64,000 nt of DNA from Saturnia japonica (GCA_033032175.1 CM065307.1:2294001-2358000), one strand, 5' to 3'; positions 44,966 to 57,789 are shown, counted from the stretch's first letter. The notes: generated from the sequence alone by a model not told the origin. A program made the numbers and translations.

Positions 44966-45545
44966 AAAAAAGACATAAAATAACAGATAATTGTCTAAAC
45001 ATTAAACAATCACTTGCGTTTACGTGACATAGAGAGTTTTCTCTGTGTTATTATAATATTATTATGAGGAAATACGGGCGAGGTTTAGTCCATACAAACG
45101 TAATCCCCTTTTTATCACTTAATTATGGCATCAGAGTAAATATTTTATACTATTCGATCGATATCTATCACATATTCCTATATTTCGATTTTTTCTATAA
45201 ATTAATTGTTAAAATAACTAGCAACCCTTTGAAATTGTCCAGCCATATCGCTATTATCAGACATCTAGCAAACACAGATCTGACAACCTTAGAAACAAAA
45301 GAAAAACATAACATAGTTTTTTTATTGTATAAAAAAATTTAAATCTAATAATTATGATTTAGCTTTTTTACTTAAATACAATTAGTCCGAGCTGCAGTTG
45401 TCTCTCTCACGCTTTATTCGGTCGTTCTGGAACAGCGCTACAGGGATACATTTCTTTGAAAACGTATTCTTCAAATGTCTTGACTGCATTTCGTTATGAA
45501 ATTTCTTTCATGTAGTTATTGTTTTCTTCTAAAAATTGGTAATAA

Positions 45546-45900
45546 TCATTATATTAATACGTGAAACAAAATCTTAGTACCCCTTCTTACAAAAATTGCG
45601 CGGACTAAAGTCTGTGAGATTTTGTATGGTTAAAGTTTATATGGAGAAGGAGTGCAGAAAGCTAAAATTAATCTATAATGTCTGTTATTAATATATTAAA
45701 TTAATACTGCGAATTCTAAGCGGACCAGTGCCATTGAACTTAGACCCCCCCCCCCCCAAATATTGACATTGTCACCCAATGAAAAGTGACAGCAAGTGAT
45801 ATAATATTTATTGTTTAGGTTCATTCTGCAAATGTCAAACAGAAAATAGTCTATGATTAAAAAATCGCTGGTCAAATTTTGATCAGTGGGCGACCGCTAG
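45546..45900 (+). mobile_element. short non-autonomous Helitron, copy H4
   Basis: Starts TCATTATATTAATACGTGAA and ends GTGGGCGACCGCTAG. The internal sequence is the reverse complement of H1-H3. A run of 13 C lies at 45745-45757, where other copies have a shorter G-rich tract. The base after CTAG is C instead of the usual T. Confidence 0.8.
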
Positions 45901-46983
45901 CTATCATAAATATATGCAGATAATTTATATCGTCATAATCATTTACTTTTGACAAATTGCGTTTGTAATGACTTCGGGTATTTTTTCGAATTTGTTACAG
46001 TTTCAATTTTAAACTGTTCTTCTTTAAGTAATATACATTGGTAAGAATTACTATAAAACTTGTCTTTGATAATTATTATGCTAATTTGTTGAAATTAATT
46101 ATTGTAATGATAAACATTTACGAAAATCTTATGCAAGTATCAAGATTTATATAATAAGACAGAATAAAATTATTTAAAATGAAATTGTTTTATTTCATTT
46201 TATTATCTTCCCGTATCTATTTTATTTTATTGTTAACTTAAAAGGATTAAAAAAAAAAACATAATCGATTTCAATATTTATAATTTATTTGTAGACTACA
46301 GAATTTAAAATGTACACAAACCTATATATTTTGAAATTCTGATTTCAAATGAATGCAAATTTTCTAATAGACATCCTAAAGTACACTGATCACAAATATG
46401 ATATTTAAAAAAAATTTGCTGTCCGTCTGTTTGTATGACCAGATTTAACTGAAAACTGCCGTTCCCATTTTTATGACATTATGTATTTGGTATGATCATT
46501 TCATAAGAATTGCCAATAACACATTTAGAAATCTTAACAAGTAATATTTTTTTATTAATTCTTTACACATTGTGTTTAAATTTTTAAACAAGGACTGTTA
46601 AAACAAATATGGACTACGACGTAAACTACCATACTACGAATATAGACTTAAGACTTCAATCTCAACTCAATATAAAGTCGTCCACCTGCTCCGTAAGACA
46701 TCAACAATTGTTCGTTCCTTCTGTAGCAAGAGTGTATCGGAGAATAATCCCATTTATAGAATGTGTAGGCGTTATAATGAAGTTAATTTACACCATGAAA
46801 TATTTTCCACCAGTCTTGCTAAATTTAAAAGCTCACTTGCTTAATATATTTATTTTCTTTTTATTTGTTAGATTTTGACCGTCTATTTATATATAATCAG
46901 TACTTGTTAAAAATGTAAGTTTTTCACATATGTCATAGGGCACTAGATTTAAATAGCTATATAGAGTTAAGTTACTATTGTTA

Positions 46984-47331
46984 CTAGCGATCGCCGTAAA
47001 GTCGAAATTCGACCTGCGACTTTTTAATCATAGACTATTTTCTGTTTGACATTTACAGTCTTCATAAACAATGAGTATTATCTACATCACTTGCTGTCAC
47101 TTTTCGTCGAGTGACAATGTCAATATTGTTGGTGTTCTAAGTTCAATGGCACTGACCGGGTTAGGATTCGCAGTATTAATATATTAGTAACAGATATTAT
47201 AGATAAATTGTAACTTTATGCACTCCTTTTCCATATAAACTTTAACCATGCCAAATCTCAATCTTCCGTGCACGGAATACGCTTTAAAAGGTGCCTACCG
47301 AAAGCTTTTGCTTCACGTATTAATATATAGA
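46984..47331 (-). mobile_element. short non-autonomous Helitron, copy H3
   Basis: On the minus strand it starts TCTATATATTAATACGTGAA and ends GGCGATCGCTAG before a T. It shows the hairpin GTCGAATTTCGAC near its end, as in H1. Confidence 0.85.
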
Positions 47332-48084
47332 TTATTATTTTTTGATTTCTAACCTGTATTTGTGTCTTATGAAATAAAATAAAATAAGAATTGTCAATCA
47401 CAAGAGAAAAAATAAAATAACAGGATGGAAATAATTACTATGTCATAAACACGTACAAAAACACAGGAAACCGTTATTATTATATAAACAGCAAGTTATA
47501 CATAAAGAATACCATTAACATTAAACAATAACCTTATACTAAACCATCTTAACGTATTATAGACACAGTTTTACGTAAACACTGAGAGATAAGATAAATA
47601 TGGGACAGTTGTTAGCAAATATTTGCTCAAACATGTCGCTGTATATACACTAAGCCAGTAAGAACGTCTCAGCTTGGCGTATTATAATAATGTATTTAAC
47701 TACTAAATCAATAGGCAGTTAATGTTTTTACTTTTATTTACACTAATAAATTAGTTTACAACTTTTTGTTAAAGGCATCCTATTAAACCTCTGGGGTTTG
47801 TCTTAGCATGCCATGGCCTGAGGTTTTATTAAACGCGTTGCTGTTTGTAATATACATATGTATCGTATTAAATCTAACGTTCATTTAAAGTTTATTATAA
47901 TATAATATACTTATACAATTAAGTTGATGTAGTATGTAGATGTTTTTACGTGGTATTTTTGATGATTTTGTTAATACCTGTCGTGTTTTAACTTCATATT
48001 TAACTGGGATTTGTATATCGGAACTCTTAAAGCTTACTAAAGCTAAGAAGCCATAATTAAATAACATAAGACAATTTAAAAAAA

Positions 48085-48250
48085 AACCAACATCAATGAT
48101 TTTAAGGAGTTTCGTGGTGTATCTATCCCCTTTCCAACGAAATAAGAACCATCTAAATCGGTTACATACACAAAGAAATTATTGCTGAACACCCATAAAA
48201 GAAACATTCGAATATAGTAACCTTATCCATTTTTTAAGTCGGGTAAACAA
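48085..48250 (+). repeat. dispersed repeat R3, second copy
   Basis: Contains TTTTAAGGAGTTTCGTGGTG, AACCATCTAAATCGGTTACA, CAAAGAAATTATTGCTGAAC and a TTTTTTAAGTCGGGTAAACA end, matching R3 at 41735 and 57790. Confidence 0.6.
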
Positions 48251-48709
48251 CGGGAAAATCATGTTATTTACAATATAATGGGACTTCGCGAATAACTAAA
48301 AAATAAGTTTTAAGAATTTATTATCGTAACTTTGCCATACCAAGTTCCAATACAACCTTTTACACGTTCACAACCTCTAAATACATAATGTATGGGCGCT
48401 TATGTTTTTACGTGCCAAAGTTTAGGTAAATACCATAATATTTTATATAACAAAAACGGGCAATTCAAGCAATTTACAACATGGGGCTATGCGAAACACT
48501 AAAAAATAAGTTTTAGGAATTTAGTATCTTAACTTTTGCCTCCCAAATAATACCAATCTTTCCTTTATTCATCCCCATCCTCCCAATGTATTCCTTAATG
48601 TATGTTCGCAAAAACTTAGATAAGTTTGATCTTACAAACAAATCGGCATAATTTGTAATTTTTGAAATTAACACAAATTAATATAATAATACATAAATAA
48701 AGTTCTCTA

Positions 48710-49035
48710 TAACTTATCTTTGTCATACCGTGAAGTTGTGGGACCTTCTCCCGGCCAGTATTTTTCCTCCTTTTTAAAAAATTGGATCCTTTAAGCGTGA
48801 AGTGAAGAGATATTTATGCAGGCCGGCAATGCCATGTCTTAGACTCAGATACTAAGTCTCAGTAAAACTCTATCTCTCTTTTCATCTACCAATAACATTG
48901 TATTGATAAACAATCGAGTTTCTTGCCGGCTCTTTTTTGAAGCCTCGGATATTTTACGGACCGGCTGTACTGTTTTAACGTTTTAAATTTATTTTTAGGG
49001 TCTAAATTGAATAAATTAAATATCAGTGAAATTAA
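48710..49035 (+). mobile_element. LINE 3' end (RT C-terminus plus 3' untranslated part)
   Basis: The plus strand reads CHTVKLWDLLPASIFPP, then FKREVKRYLCRPA, the typical last block of a Jockey/CR1 reverse transcriptase, with one stop. The 3' part (AATCGAGTTTCTTGCCGGCT to GGGTCTAAATTGAATAAATT) matches the 3' end of the LINE at 3085-3225. The copy is 5'-truncated. Confidence 0.75.
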
Positions 49036-49092
49036 TAAAAGTATTAGCATAAATATACATAACTTGCTGTGCCCCACTATCAATTTATCGAG

Positions 49093-49265
49093 GAGGGTTA
49101 AAGGTTATATAACTTTACGCTGGGACCCGAAGGTAAGAATTAGTCTCTATGAACTTAAACCAATCTGTTAAGCTGTAGATAAGTACGAGAACTGAGAAAA
49201 GCGATAGGGCTACACGCTAAACGAACGCGTTAGCGGCAACGTGGTGGATAGTTGATGTAATAAAT
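49093..49265 (+). repeat. dispersed repeat R2, partial
   Basis: Contains GGTTATATAACTTTACGCTG and CTAAACGAACGCGTTAGCGG, matching the distal part of R2 at 1510-1760 (TTATATAACTTCACGCTACG, CTAAACGGATGCGTTGGTGG). Confidence 0.5.
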
Positions 49266-50739
49266 ATATATCTAACGTGTATGTTATATATGACTATGTG
49301 AAATGATGTCCTCATATTTACCATTTAGTCTTTCTCATATTCAGTAGTGAGATCAGCGGCCGTGAAAAATGTATATGTAAAGGTATTACTATGAAGCAAT
49401 AGGGTCTAATTGGAGTTGAGCTTCCTTACAAAAATAATCTACTAAAACGTTTTTCAAGTGGAAATTTCTATAGGGAGGTTTGGATACGGAGTAAATTCAT
49501 GTAAGTCGTCATCGACATGGTCACGTGACGTGTTAAAGATTATCAAAAAATATTTTTTACTTCTATTATTATTAATTCTATCATTTGAAGTTTAGGAAAA
49601 ATGTTTATAGTTTTAAGTATTCACTTCTGTCGGCAGTCCTCATGACTGCTTTGAATTTTTTTTTACTAAATTAAGTTTTTTTTTAATGGTTTATATCCGA
49701 AGTCTTATAATTTTTTCTAAATCAAAATACACAGTTTTTTTTTTTTTTTTTTATATTTAAGGGTCCTATTTCTTCTAGCGGCAAATATTTAACAATAGTG
49801 CAGTGTTTCAATGTCAAAAACAAAATCTTTTTCCATTTTAAATTTGATTAGTGATAATAAAAAAATATTTGAAGTGTATCTTCTGAGCGCTTGTCGGAAG
49901 TATTTAATGGGTGTGAAAGAGTCAGAATCGTTTTAAAGACGAGTATCGTCAAATAAAAGCTACTTTCGGCACCTCCCGAGTCATTACAACGTCACACTCG
50001 AATAAACGCTGTAAAAATACAAACGAACCGAAAAGGTCGTCGTGAGTCTAAAAGCGTGCCATTTACCCCTGAAAGGCACTCCGCAGTTTTTTAGTACCGA
50101 AGGATCCGCCGTTGTCTCTATAAAGTGAGACACCTTTGACAAAGTTATCCGTAGCATCTTTTTCATGGTTCATATTACGGCCGCTTTTAGGAGTCCGCTA
50201 GTCTATGGTTCAGTTATTATAGACGAGTTACGTATATATCTCTTTTTAGACATAGATTAAAATTTCATGTAATTGAAGTAACTTGAGTAGCCCAAATTGA
50301 AGAGTTCTCTGAAACTGAAAATTTGCTACAAATACCTATTTATGTTTTCTGAAAACTAGACTTTTTTACTTCTTTTCTCGAAGATTCGGAATCCTTTGAA
50401 CAGGGTGCGACGGTTGTTCACGCACGGTCAGATGTATCTTCTTTACAAGGCACAAGTTCAACCTTGTATTAATACTATTGGCATCTCTGGGACAGATCCG
50501 CAAAATACCTTCTCGATGCTCTGGACAGTATTGCAGAGATGAGTTGTTTGCATTGTTGATGATGCAAACAATACCAAATTCATCGACCCGCCTTGCTAAG
50601 CGTGTTCTATAGTCTGCATCATGGTGAGTGTTCTGAAGAGTTATTCAATCTAATATCCTTCTCTCCCTTCCACACACATAACCACACGGCTGGACTTACA
50701 GCCACAGTTTTACTGTAATCTCCATCTCGGTATGAACTA
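49266..50739. other. intergenic stretch, nothing recognised
   Basis: AT-rich with homopolymer T runs (for example near 49740). A GC-richer part around 49960-50170 encodes a 60-residue minus-strand ORF without a recognised motif. Confidence 0.4.
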
Positions 50740-51045
50740 AAAAGTTCTCTATAACTTATCTTTGTCATACTGTGAAGTTGTGGGACCTTCTTCCGACCAG
50801 TGTGTTCCCTCGTTCTTACAACATGAAGCCCTTTAAGCGTAACTTGAAGAGATATTTATGCAGGCTGGTATGACAGTCGTCGTTTTATTCGGATTTTGCT
50901 GTTACTATCAGGGAGAGTACCACCAATTTCAAACCATTTTTGGATGACTAGCATAATTTCCAAATCGGTGGTAGTATTTGGACGTTCATAAGTCCCTCCT
51001 TAGAGTCTAAACTGAATAAAGACTTTTTGATTTTGAATATGCTGA
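50740..51045 (+). mobile_element. LINE 3' end, second truncated copy
   Basis: Reads CHTVKLWDLLPTSVFPRSYN and FKRNLKRYLCRLV, then a 3' part ending GAGTCTAAACTGAATAAAGA followed by a CTTTTTGATTTTGA tail. It is of the same family as 48710-49035 and better conserved in its coding part. Confidence 0.75.
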
Positions 51046-52989
51046 GCTAAAAAAAAAACACTTGAAATTATATAAGTGAGATAAGTAAAGAATGTTGTGC
51101 TTATTATGAAAAGTTAGTCCAAAAAAAAACAGTAAACTCTCTAATGTATACATTGCAACATACAGTAGGTGGCGATTACGCAGATAGACTATTAAAATAT
51201 TCACGTCATGCCTCTTTATCAGAACTTGTTTAATTCAGTTTAATCAATACTGAAATATTTTATCGATCTTCTTTTTCTAGAATTACTAAATGCCCAGTTA
51301 GTAAATTACTTCAGTATACATTGAGTTTATTAAACACAAATATCTGGAAATCCCGTCGTTTCTTATTTATCTATAGCAGTCCTGAATTCAGTGATAATAT
51401 GACTGACACGTGAGGACTGAGCTGGAACGCTTCGTTTTCCAATGCCTGTTGTCAAGCACATCCTTCGCACCAGTAACTTATAAACTACAACGTAAAAGTA
51501 CAAATAAGTTCTTCCATGTAATCAGTTAATCACTTAAGTTAAATTAATATTTGTTATAAAATATATAGGTATACAATAACACAGTAAAATTTCTGAGAAA
51601 TATATCGTAGAAAAATTTTAATCTGCGTCAGAGACAGTACGATATTTTCTTTATTATATTATACGACATATGTTTTTTTTTTTGTTCCACTTACGTGATT
51701 ACATGTTCCATAAAGTAATAAAGAGCAAAGGCCAAAATTTCGAAATAATGAACATTTATTCAATTACGGAACCGTTTAGCGAAACACAACGTACGCGCTT
51801 GCCTCGCTTTATGTAGATGCTTCACTCCACTACTGACTTTTTATATGAGCCGTGAAATATAGCACCCACTTTATTCTCTTTAGGTTTTTGCGTAATACGT
51901 GCCAGCGGCTACTTTAGTGGCCTTGTAAAAACTGAATATCTTACAGACTTTATTACGCTCTAACTAATCTACTGTATTTAATGTTACTTAACTGTATCCA
52001 TTTGAACTTTTTTTATTCAAATATTTTTTTCTTTACGATATTTTCTGAGACGCTGATGGCCGACCTCGATTCTGAGCAACGAACTAGGTAAGGGCGATAG
52101 TGTTTTACCCAACTGGGTCTCATGCTTGTGATGAAAAGTCCGTCATAGTGACTCGCTTTTGCATGTTTCGTTTCGAGATCAGCCTGTACATATCCAGATA
52201 TATGAATGCAGCCCGGAATGAGAGCGGCAACCGTCAATGGATTACGATCACTTGTAGGCGTCTTTGTGTTTAGATTGTACTTGATTGTACAATTTATTTA
52301 TTTGGACCGCCAGTGGCCAGTGCATGAAACACAATTACAAACAAAAAAAAACAATTTCTGGAATAGAATGTACTAGGCCTTTTAAGAAAATCACAACATG
52401 CACTAGCAGACGTGAATATACAAAGATTTTAACAAATTTTAGATAACAGAATTATTAGAGGTAAGTATTAAAAAATAAGAAATGTATAAAAAAAGGTGTG
52501 TGTACGATTCCACATGATAGAAGTGAAACTTCAGTAAATCGTCAAAAACTTCACCCAGTTTCAAACGGTCGTAAGCGCCAGTAAAAAATGTATGGGAATG
52601 TAGCCCTTACCTTACACAGTATATCATTCATATTAGATTTCGTGTCTCTTATCTGTCGTTTTTCCCGTTGCATCCGGTTTGTAATCACAACGATTCTAAA
52701 GAAGTTTCACTTCAATAATTAATCAAATTCAAATACATATAAAAATTACAAAGAAAAAGAATTTAATCACTAAATGTCAACAAAATTAAACAAGCAAGAA
52801 CATTAACTTGCCATTGTTAACCCAACGTTCACTTGTAGACATAAATATTTATAAACAACATAAAAAAGTAATAAAAACAGGTAAAACAAAATTCTAATTA
52901 ATAAAGTAATAACTAACAGTGAAATTAACTCAGTAATAACAAATTAATAAAGGACAGTCCCTTCAATTTGCTGTGCTACTATAAAAAAG

Positions 52990-53175
52990 GATTATTATAC
53001 TTTTTGGCCATTGGCAGTCCATCATCAGTTGTAGATATCCAAGACCAAGGTCAATAAAAAAAAATTATTGGACGTACTAAGTCTAAAACACGTTATAACT
53101 AATTTATCTCTATTTGTAGTATTAACATTGTGCAGATTTTTGACAAAATTTAACTTGACTATGTTTTTACGAATA
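52990..53175 (-). mobile_element. LINE RT C-terminal fragment
   Basis: The minus strand encodes MYIRKNIVKLNFVKNLHNVN followed by TTNRDKLVITCFRLSTSN. This aligns with MYVRKNLDKLDFVKDQHNVN of the LINE at 3316-3996. The fragment abuts an S1 SINE at 53175. Confidence 0.75.
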
Positions 53176-53392
53176 TACATTCCAAACCATAGCATGGTGG
53201 TAGAGCTTTTTCTAATATCCACCTGGCTCTAGCTACTACCCTCAATTTGAAATTATCTCACCAAACACCAATAGGCGAGTTTCGACAGCTGCATTTGTGA
53301 GCCAGCCTTCCACTAAGCTTAGCGTGCCACATCGTGTCTTAAGATCAGGTGAGATTGTGGCTACAACCCTACAACGATAAAAAAAAATTCTA
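53175..53392 (+). mobile_element. tRNA-derived SINE (S1), 5'-truncated
   Basis: Runs from CCAAACCATAGCATGGTGGT through CACCAATAGGCGAGTTTCGA, CATTTGTGAGCCAGCCTTCC and AAGCTTAGCGTGCCACATCG to GATCAGGTGAGATTGTGG and an A-rich end. It sits directly against a LINE fragment. Confidence 0.75.
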
Positions 53393-53910
53393 CCTCCAAG
53401 CAAAAACTTTCTAATGTAAATTTAGGTACCTAACAAATATATTTTTTGTAATGTAAATTAGTAGTAGATTCACGATTACAATTTTAATTGTCAATAAAAA
53501 AAAAAATTTACGTCTATTTTTAATAAGCTAAATGTATAATACAGTTTAGTATTACTGAATAAAAGAGAAAGGGAAGACATTTTAAAGTATGTATTTTAAC
53601 GTCCTAACTCAGTACTAATTAAGAACCCTTTATAGCAATACCGTCAAACAGTAAGGTTTGAATATAAGTTATTCTACGAATTGAATCACAAAATAAGAGT
53701 GTAAACAAAAACAACTCTTGAATTAGTTAATTGTTTTCGCAAAGATACTTTATATGATTACATTTTATGTAATGTACTATTTATTGTAGAAACTACCAAC
53801 ATCAAGCTTGTTCATTACTGGATTGGTATTTACTAAGCAGTTGAAATGAAAATTCCAGTTATAATATTTATTGCCATAAATATTACTTGGAGTCGCAAAT
53901 GTAGAAAATA

Positions 53911-55036
53911 ATAGGTCTTTACCTATGAAATTGCCGTTCTGCAGTACTTACCATTTCAAATCAAAATAATTTTTGTTTGGCTAAGAATTCTAATTTCCAA
54001 TTAATTTTATTTTAAAAACTTGGAATTCTTTTTCCAAAAGTAGTCATTTGATTATTGATTAGTGTTACATTTTCATCGCATTTCTATCTGTTTTGTCATC
54101 ATGGATACGTTAAAAATTCGAGTAATTATGGAATATGAGTACCGTCGTGGCAGTAACGCGGCGCAAGCGGCACGCAACATCAACGACGTTTACGGAGCTA
54201 ACACTACAAATCAACGCACCACCTGTTATTGGTTTGCTCGCTTCCGTTCTGGGAATTTCGACCTGAAATTGGAAAGGTAAAAAAGCGGTGCCCCAAGAAC
54301 TCAATGATCGCCAGCGCGAAGTACGCGTCGAGACGTGCCTTGCACTGCTCAACAAACACACAAATGAAGGAATTTTGAACCGCATTGTTACCTGCGATGA
54401 AAAATGGATTCTGTTTGATAATCGCAAGTGCTCAGCAAGTTTGTTGGAACCTGGTTCAGCACCTAAACAATGCCCTAAAGAAAACTTACCCCTAGAAAAG
54501 TGATGGTCATTGTTTGGTGGTCTAGCGCCGGTGTGATTCATCACAGCTTCTTACTAAACGGGGTGAGCATTACTGCAGATGTGTACTGTGAAGAACTGAA
54601 CACAATGATGGAGAAGCTGGCACACCTCCAACCAGCATTGGTCAATCGCTCGTCTCCGCTGCTCCTGCACGACAACACGTGACCTCATACTGCACAGTAG
54701 ACGGTCTCCAAGTTGCAAGAACTGGGGTTAGAAGTTCTCCATCATCCGCCCTACTCACCAGACCTTGCGCCTACAGACTACTACTTTTTCCAGAATTTGG
54801 ATAACTCCTTGGTGGGAAAAAAATTCAATACCCGAGAGGCAGTACAAAATGCCTTTGAAGAATTTGTTGCCTCCCGTCTTTCTGAATTTCTGATTTATTT
54901 AAGAAGGGCATCAATAAACTGCCACTGAGCTGGCAAAGATGCATTGATTGCTTCGATTAATACAAATAAAAATACATTAAAAAAATTCGTTTAAATTTTT
55001 TCATACAAAACGGCAATTTCATAGGTAAAGACCTAA
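53911..55036 (+). mobile_element. mariner element with terminal inverted repeats, internally deleted
   Basis: The left end (53911 onward) reads ATAGGTCTTTACCTATGAAA then TTGCCGTT. The reverse complement of the right end reads TTAGGTCTTTACCTATGAAA then TTGCCGTT. The repeats match over about 27 bases with one difference at the outermost base. TA dinucleotides at 53909-53910 and 55037-55038 are the expected target duplication. The element is 1126 bases, shorter than usual for mariner (about 1.3 kb), because part of the transposase is missing. Confidence 0.93.
54101..54928 (+). pseudogene. mariner transposase pseudogene (DD34D)
   Basis: The N-terminus reads MDTLKIRVIMEYEYRRGSNA and AQAARNINDVYG, the first helix-turn-helix of mariner transposases. 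About 70 residues then seem to be missing. The reading resumes with VETCLALLNKH, VTCDEKWILFDN (first catalytic D), VIVWWSSAGVIHHSFL, LLHDNT (second D) and YSPDLAPTDYYFF (third D). Two in-frame stops lie just after the second D (HDNT then stop, and HTAQ then stop), and at least one frameshift lies near 54500. It is not functional. Confidence 0.92.
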
Positions 55037-55509
55037 TATAAGGGATTTTTAAACATCTTTATACTAAAGTGTTTTATTTATTTATTGATATAGGCACATA
55101 TTAAGGATTATAAACAAAATAAGAATAAATCTCAAAATTTTACATGTTTTAACTAGCTTATAATCCAATTTATTTTGCCCAAAAGGAAAAAAAAAATGTC
55201 ACTTGTATGCAGAATTACATTCTATAGAATATATTGAAATAAAGTTAAGAGTCTTTGAATAACATATCGGAATCGACTTAGATTCAAGTTAAATATATCA
55301 ATAGGATCCATATTTAGAGCGTTATAATGTTCGTTATTATTATATGAACGACACATACTTGCTATTGAACAGTTGAAAGATATTATATTGTTTTTATAAA
55401 GAGGGATATAAAATAATGTTGTGCTTCTACTACATGTATATTCATATTATTATATATTATTTAACAAAATTTATTATGTGTTGTTGATTGGATATTATTT
55501 AAGAACATA

Positions 55510-55805
55510 GAAGAACTATCCTTATTTATGGTTCAGAGTGTTAAGCAATGAAATGGATAAGATTAAAAATGGTTTAATAGATTTAGTATGAAAATAGCAG
55601 TAATGAGAGAAAATTTGAAGAGTAATAGATTAGCGTGGTATGCGCATATCATAATGAGACATGAAAGTAGGTTAGAAGAATGTTAATTATGAATTACAGA
55701 TCTAGGCGTAGAGGAAGACCAAAGAAGATATGGATGAATTATGTGAAGAATTATATGTGTACAAAAGGTGTGAATACTGAGTTGAGAGGGAAGAAGTGAA
55801 ATATT
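55510..55805 (+). mobile_element. RTE-like LINE remnant
   Basis: Contains ATTAGCGTGGTATGCGCATA, AGACATGAAAGTAGGTTAGA, AGAGGAAGACCAAAGAAGAT and GTACAAAAGGTGTGAATACT. It aligns with the remnant at 12975-13215 (GHVxRRDE..ITRRML, RPKKxWxxCVKN, KGV). Many stops are present. Confidence 0.6.
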
Positions 55806-55911
55806 ATGATATTGTTAGTAAGACGTGTATTGAAACCTATATTGATTTTGAGCATGCTATGATGGAAAACGTGGCGATGATATTACATCATGGTGGCATT
55901 TTCTAATACTG

Positions 55912-56200
55912 AAGCAATGATGGCTCAGTTGGTAGCGTGTACAGACACCGCGTCGATCGACTTGAGTTCGAAACCCTGCAATGAGCCTCAGCTTTTGATG
56001 GAGGAAAACATCGCGATGAAACCAATGCATGGTGGTAGGGCTTCTTCTAGTGCTACCCTGGCTAACAACCACCCTAAAGTAGAAAAGCTGTCGCCAAACA
56101 CCAATATATATGTTCCGCCAGCGTGCTACCATATTAAGCCACACTGACAATATAGATCAGGTGAGATTGTGACAACGCGAATTCTATAACAATAAAAAAA
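55912..56200 (+). mobile_element. tRNA-derived SINE (S1), full length
   Basis: The A box is ATGATGGCTCAGTTGGTAGC and the B box TTGAGTTCGAAACCC. The body has CATCGCGATGAAACCAATGC, CTGTCGCCAAACACCAATAT and TCAGGTGAGATTGTGACAAC, with an A-rich tail (AACAATAAAAAAATAC). The ORFs on both strands over it are shadows. Confidence 0.88.
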
Positions 56201-56540
56201 TACTATTATTTTTTTAACGTAGATAAAAATGCATTTAGGCGTTCACTAATGGCCCAGGCAGCGGAAAGGTTATACGAAACTCGTAAAGTAACATAAAAAT
56301 ACCAAGAATACTTACCAAAATATCCCCACTATATTCCTAACTTCACCCTTCATGCCGAGGACCGGGAACTGCAACGCAATTCTTCCGCTCTACTCAACGA
56401 GATTGTAATATTAGCGTAGCAAACTATATACAAATAGAATAGATGTATTCAAATAGAAAAAGGCCACTAAATCGACATCTTAACATAAGATGAAGAACTA
56501 AATGAGATTGTAGATCACTATTATTTTTTTTGAACTGACT

Positions 56541-56580
56541 ACACTGTTGGCCTTAAGTGGGTCCTTAAGGCTAACAGTGT
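56541..56580. repeat. near-perfect hairpin
   Basis: A 17-base stem, ACACTGTTGGCCTTAAG against CTTAAGGCTAACAGTGT, with one G-T mismatch and a six-base loop (TGGGTC). The left arm context (TTTTTTTGAACTGACTACAC) resembles the last bases of the window (TTTTTTAACTGACCTTACTG), so this may be the end of a dispersed element. Confidence 0.7.
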
Positions 56581-57644
56581 AAATCCCGCGTATCTTAAAT
56601 CAGGTAGCTTAGGTGTCTGAGTTGAAATTGTATTCCCGGTAACCATAAATATTAGTATCGGTTAAACGAACAACGAAATCTGTAGCTTTAAAAATTATAT
56701 TTCTTGCTAGCTGTATACCCGGGTCCCAAACAAGTGTGGACTTTAACAAAATTATTCTAATATTTCTCTTTCTTAGCATCATTGAATACCTGAACAGCTC
56801 ATCGAGTCACAAAAATGTAGGCTATTATAAAGTAGACATTTCAAAATAAATCCCTGCAATCTCGGTTCAGCTCATACAAACAGTAAAAAATAATGTTATA
56901 TGCATATTTGGGCTTAAGTAGATAGGTGCGTGCATATTTGATTTAAATGGTAATTAATAATACAACCGGTCTATGGAGTAGCTATTTTATTACTGACTGT
57001 TACAAAATAACGAACAATACACGCTGAATGTGCTGGGTATGGGGGTGTGCATCTACATACATGTCAATATTAAAAAATATCCTTTATTTCGAAATCACTT
57101 TCAGGCGCTTGAATTTTTTTTTTTTTTATATAATTAAGCGTCAAAAAAGTGTCAACATTTTTATTCCAATCACATACGAAATCGAGTTTTTTTTTTTTGT
57201 TAAAAGCTCCTCAGAAATCCTAAGTCAGGTAAGGCTTCGACTATTAATAAATTGACGTATTTTTACCGTAATAGAATTTTTAAACCCGATTTTTAAATCC
57301 ATTGCCGAAATCCCTACAGCTTCATCCGTTCATCCAGCAAAAAGTAACTGACATTTTGCAACTGCCAAAATTGATTCCCGTACTCAAGCTGAGCTTTTAG
57401 TGCGCTTTAGGAATCCGCGTAACATTAGTATAAGCCATTTTGACACCACACTCAACTTGACTGCACAAAATAATTGCTTCGCATATAATGGAAATACTGT
57501 AAATATCAATAACAGTGGTGTCTATCGAAAGATGTAGTTCCGTATGCTTATACAATATTGATAACTATGCGTTATACCTTATATAATGTGTACTTAGATA
57601 AAATACCTTGCAAAAGAAATAAATTCAGTAATTCAGTGACAGCA

Positions 57645-57755
57645 TGTTCTGTATCATGATGTAACCATAGGATTGTAGTAGGGTTTTCTCTAATACCTAC
57701 CTGGCTAGTTACTACCATCTAGTTTAAAATCTATCACCAATCACGTAAAAGTACA
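57645..57755 (+). mobile_element. tRNA-derived SINE (S1), fragment
   Basis: Contains CATGATGTAACCATAGGATT, CTCTAATACCTACCTGGCTA and CATCTAGTTTAAAATCTATC. It is cut off after ACCAATCACG. Confidence 0.6.
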
Positions 57756-57789
57756 AACTTGAGATATATCAAATGCTAAATGTCGACAT

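Noticed and set aside
45064..45342. 92-codon plus-strand ORF
   Set aside because: AT-driven composition, no motif, no splice or promoter context.
45745..45757. Run of 13 C as a possible regulatory tract
   Set aside because: It lies inside a Helitron copy where sister copies have a shorter G/C tract; homopolymer growth or sequencing error is simpler.
46609..46878. 89-codon plus-strand ORF, considered as a small gene or a LINE C-terminal piece
   Set aside because: A stretch (HQQLFVPSVARVYRR) faintly recalls a LINE RT end, but the match is too weak and no supporting flank was seen.
54110..54544. 144-codon minus-strand ORF
   Set aside because: Shadow of the mariner transposase pseudogene, with no motif of its own.
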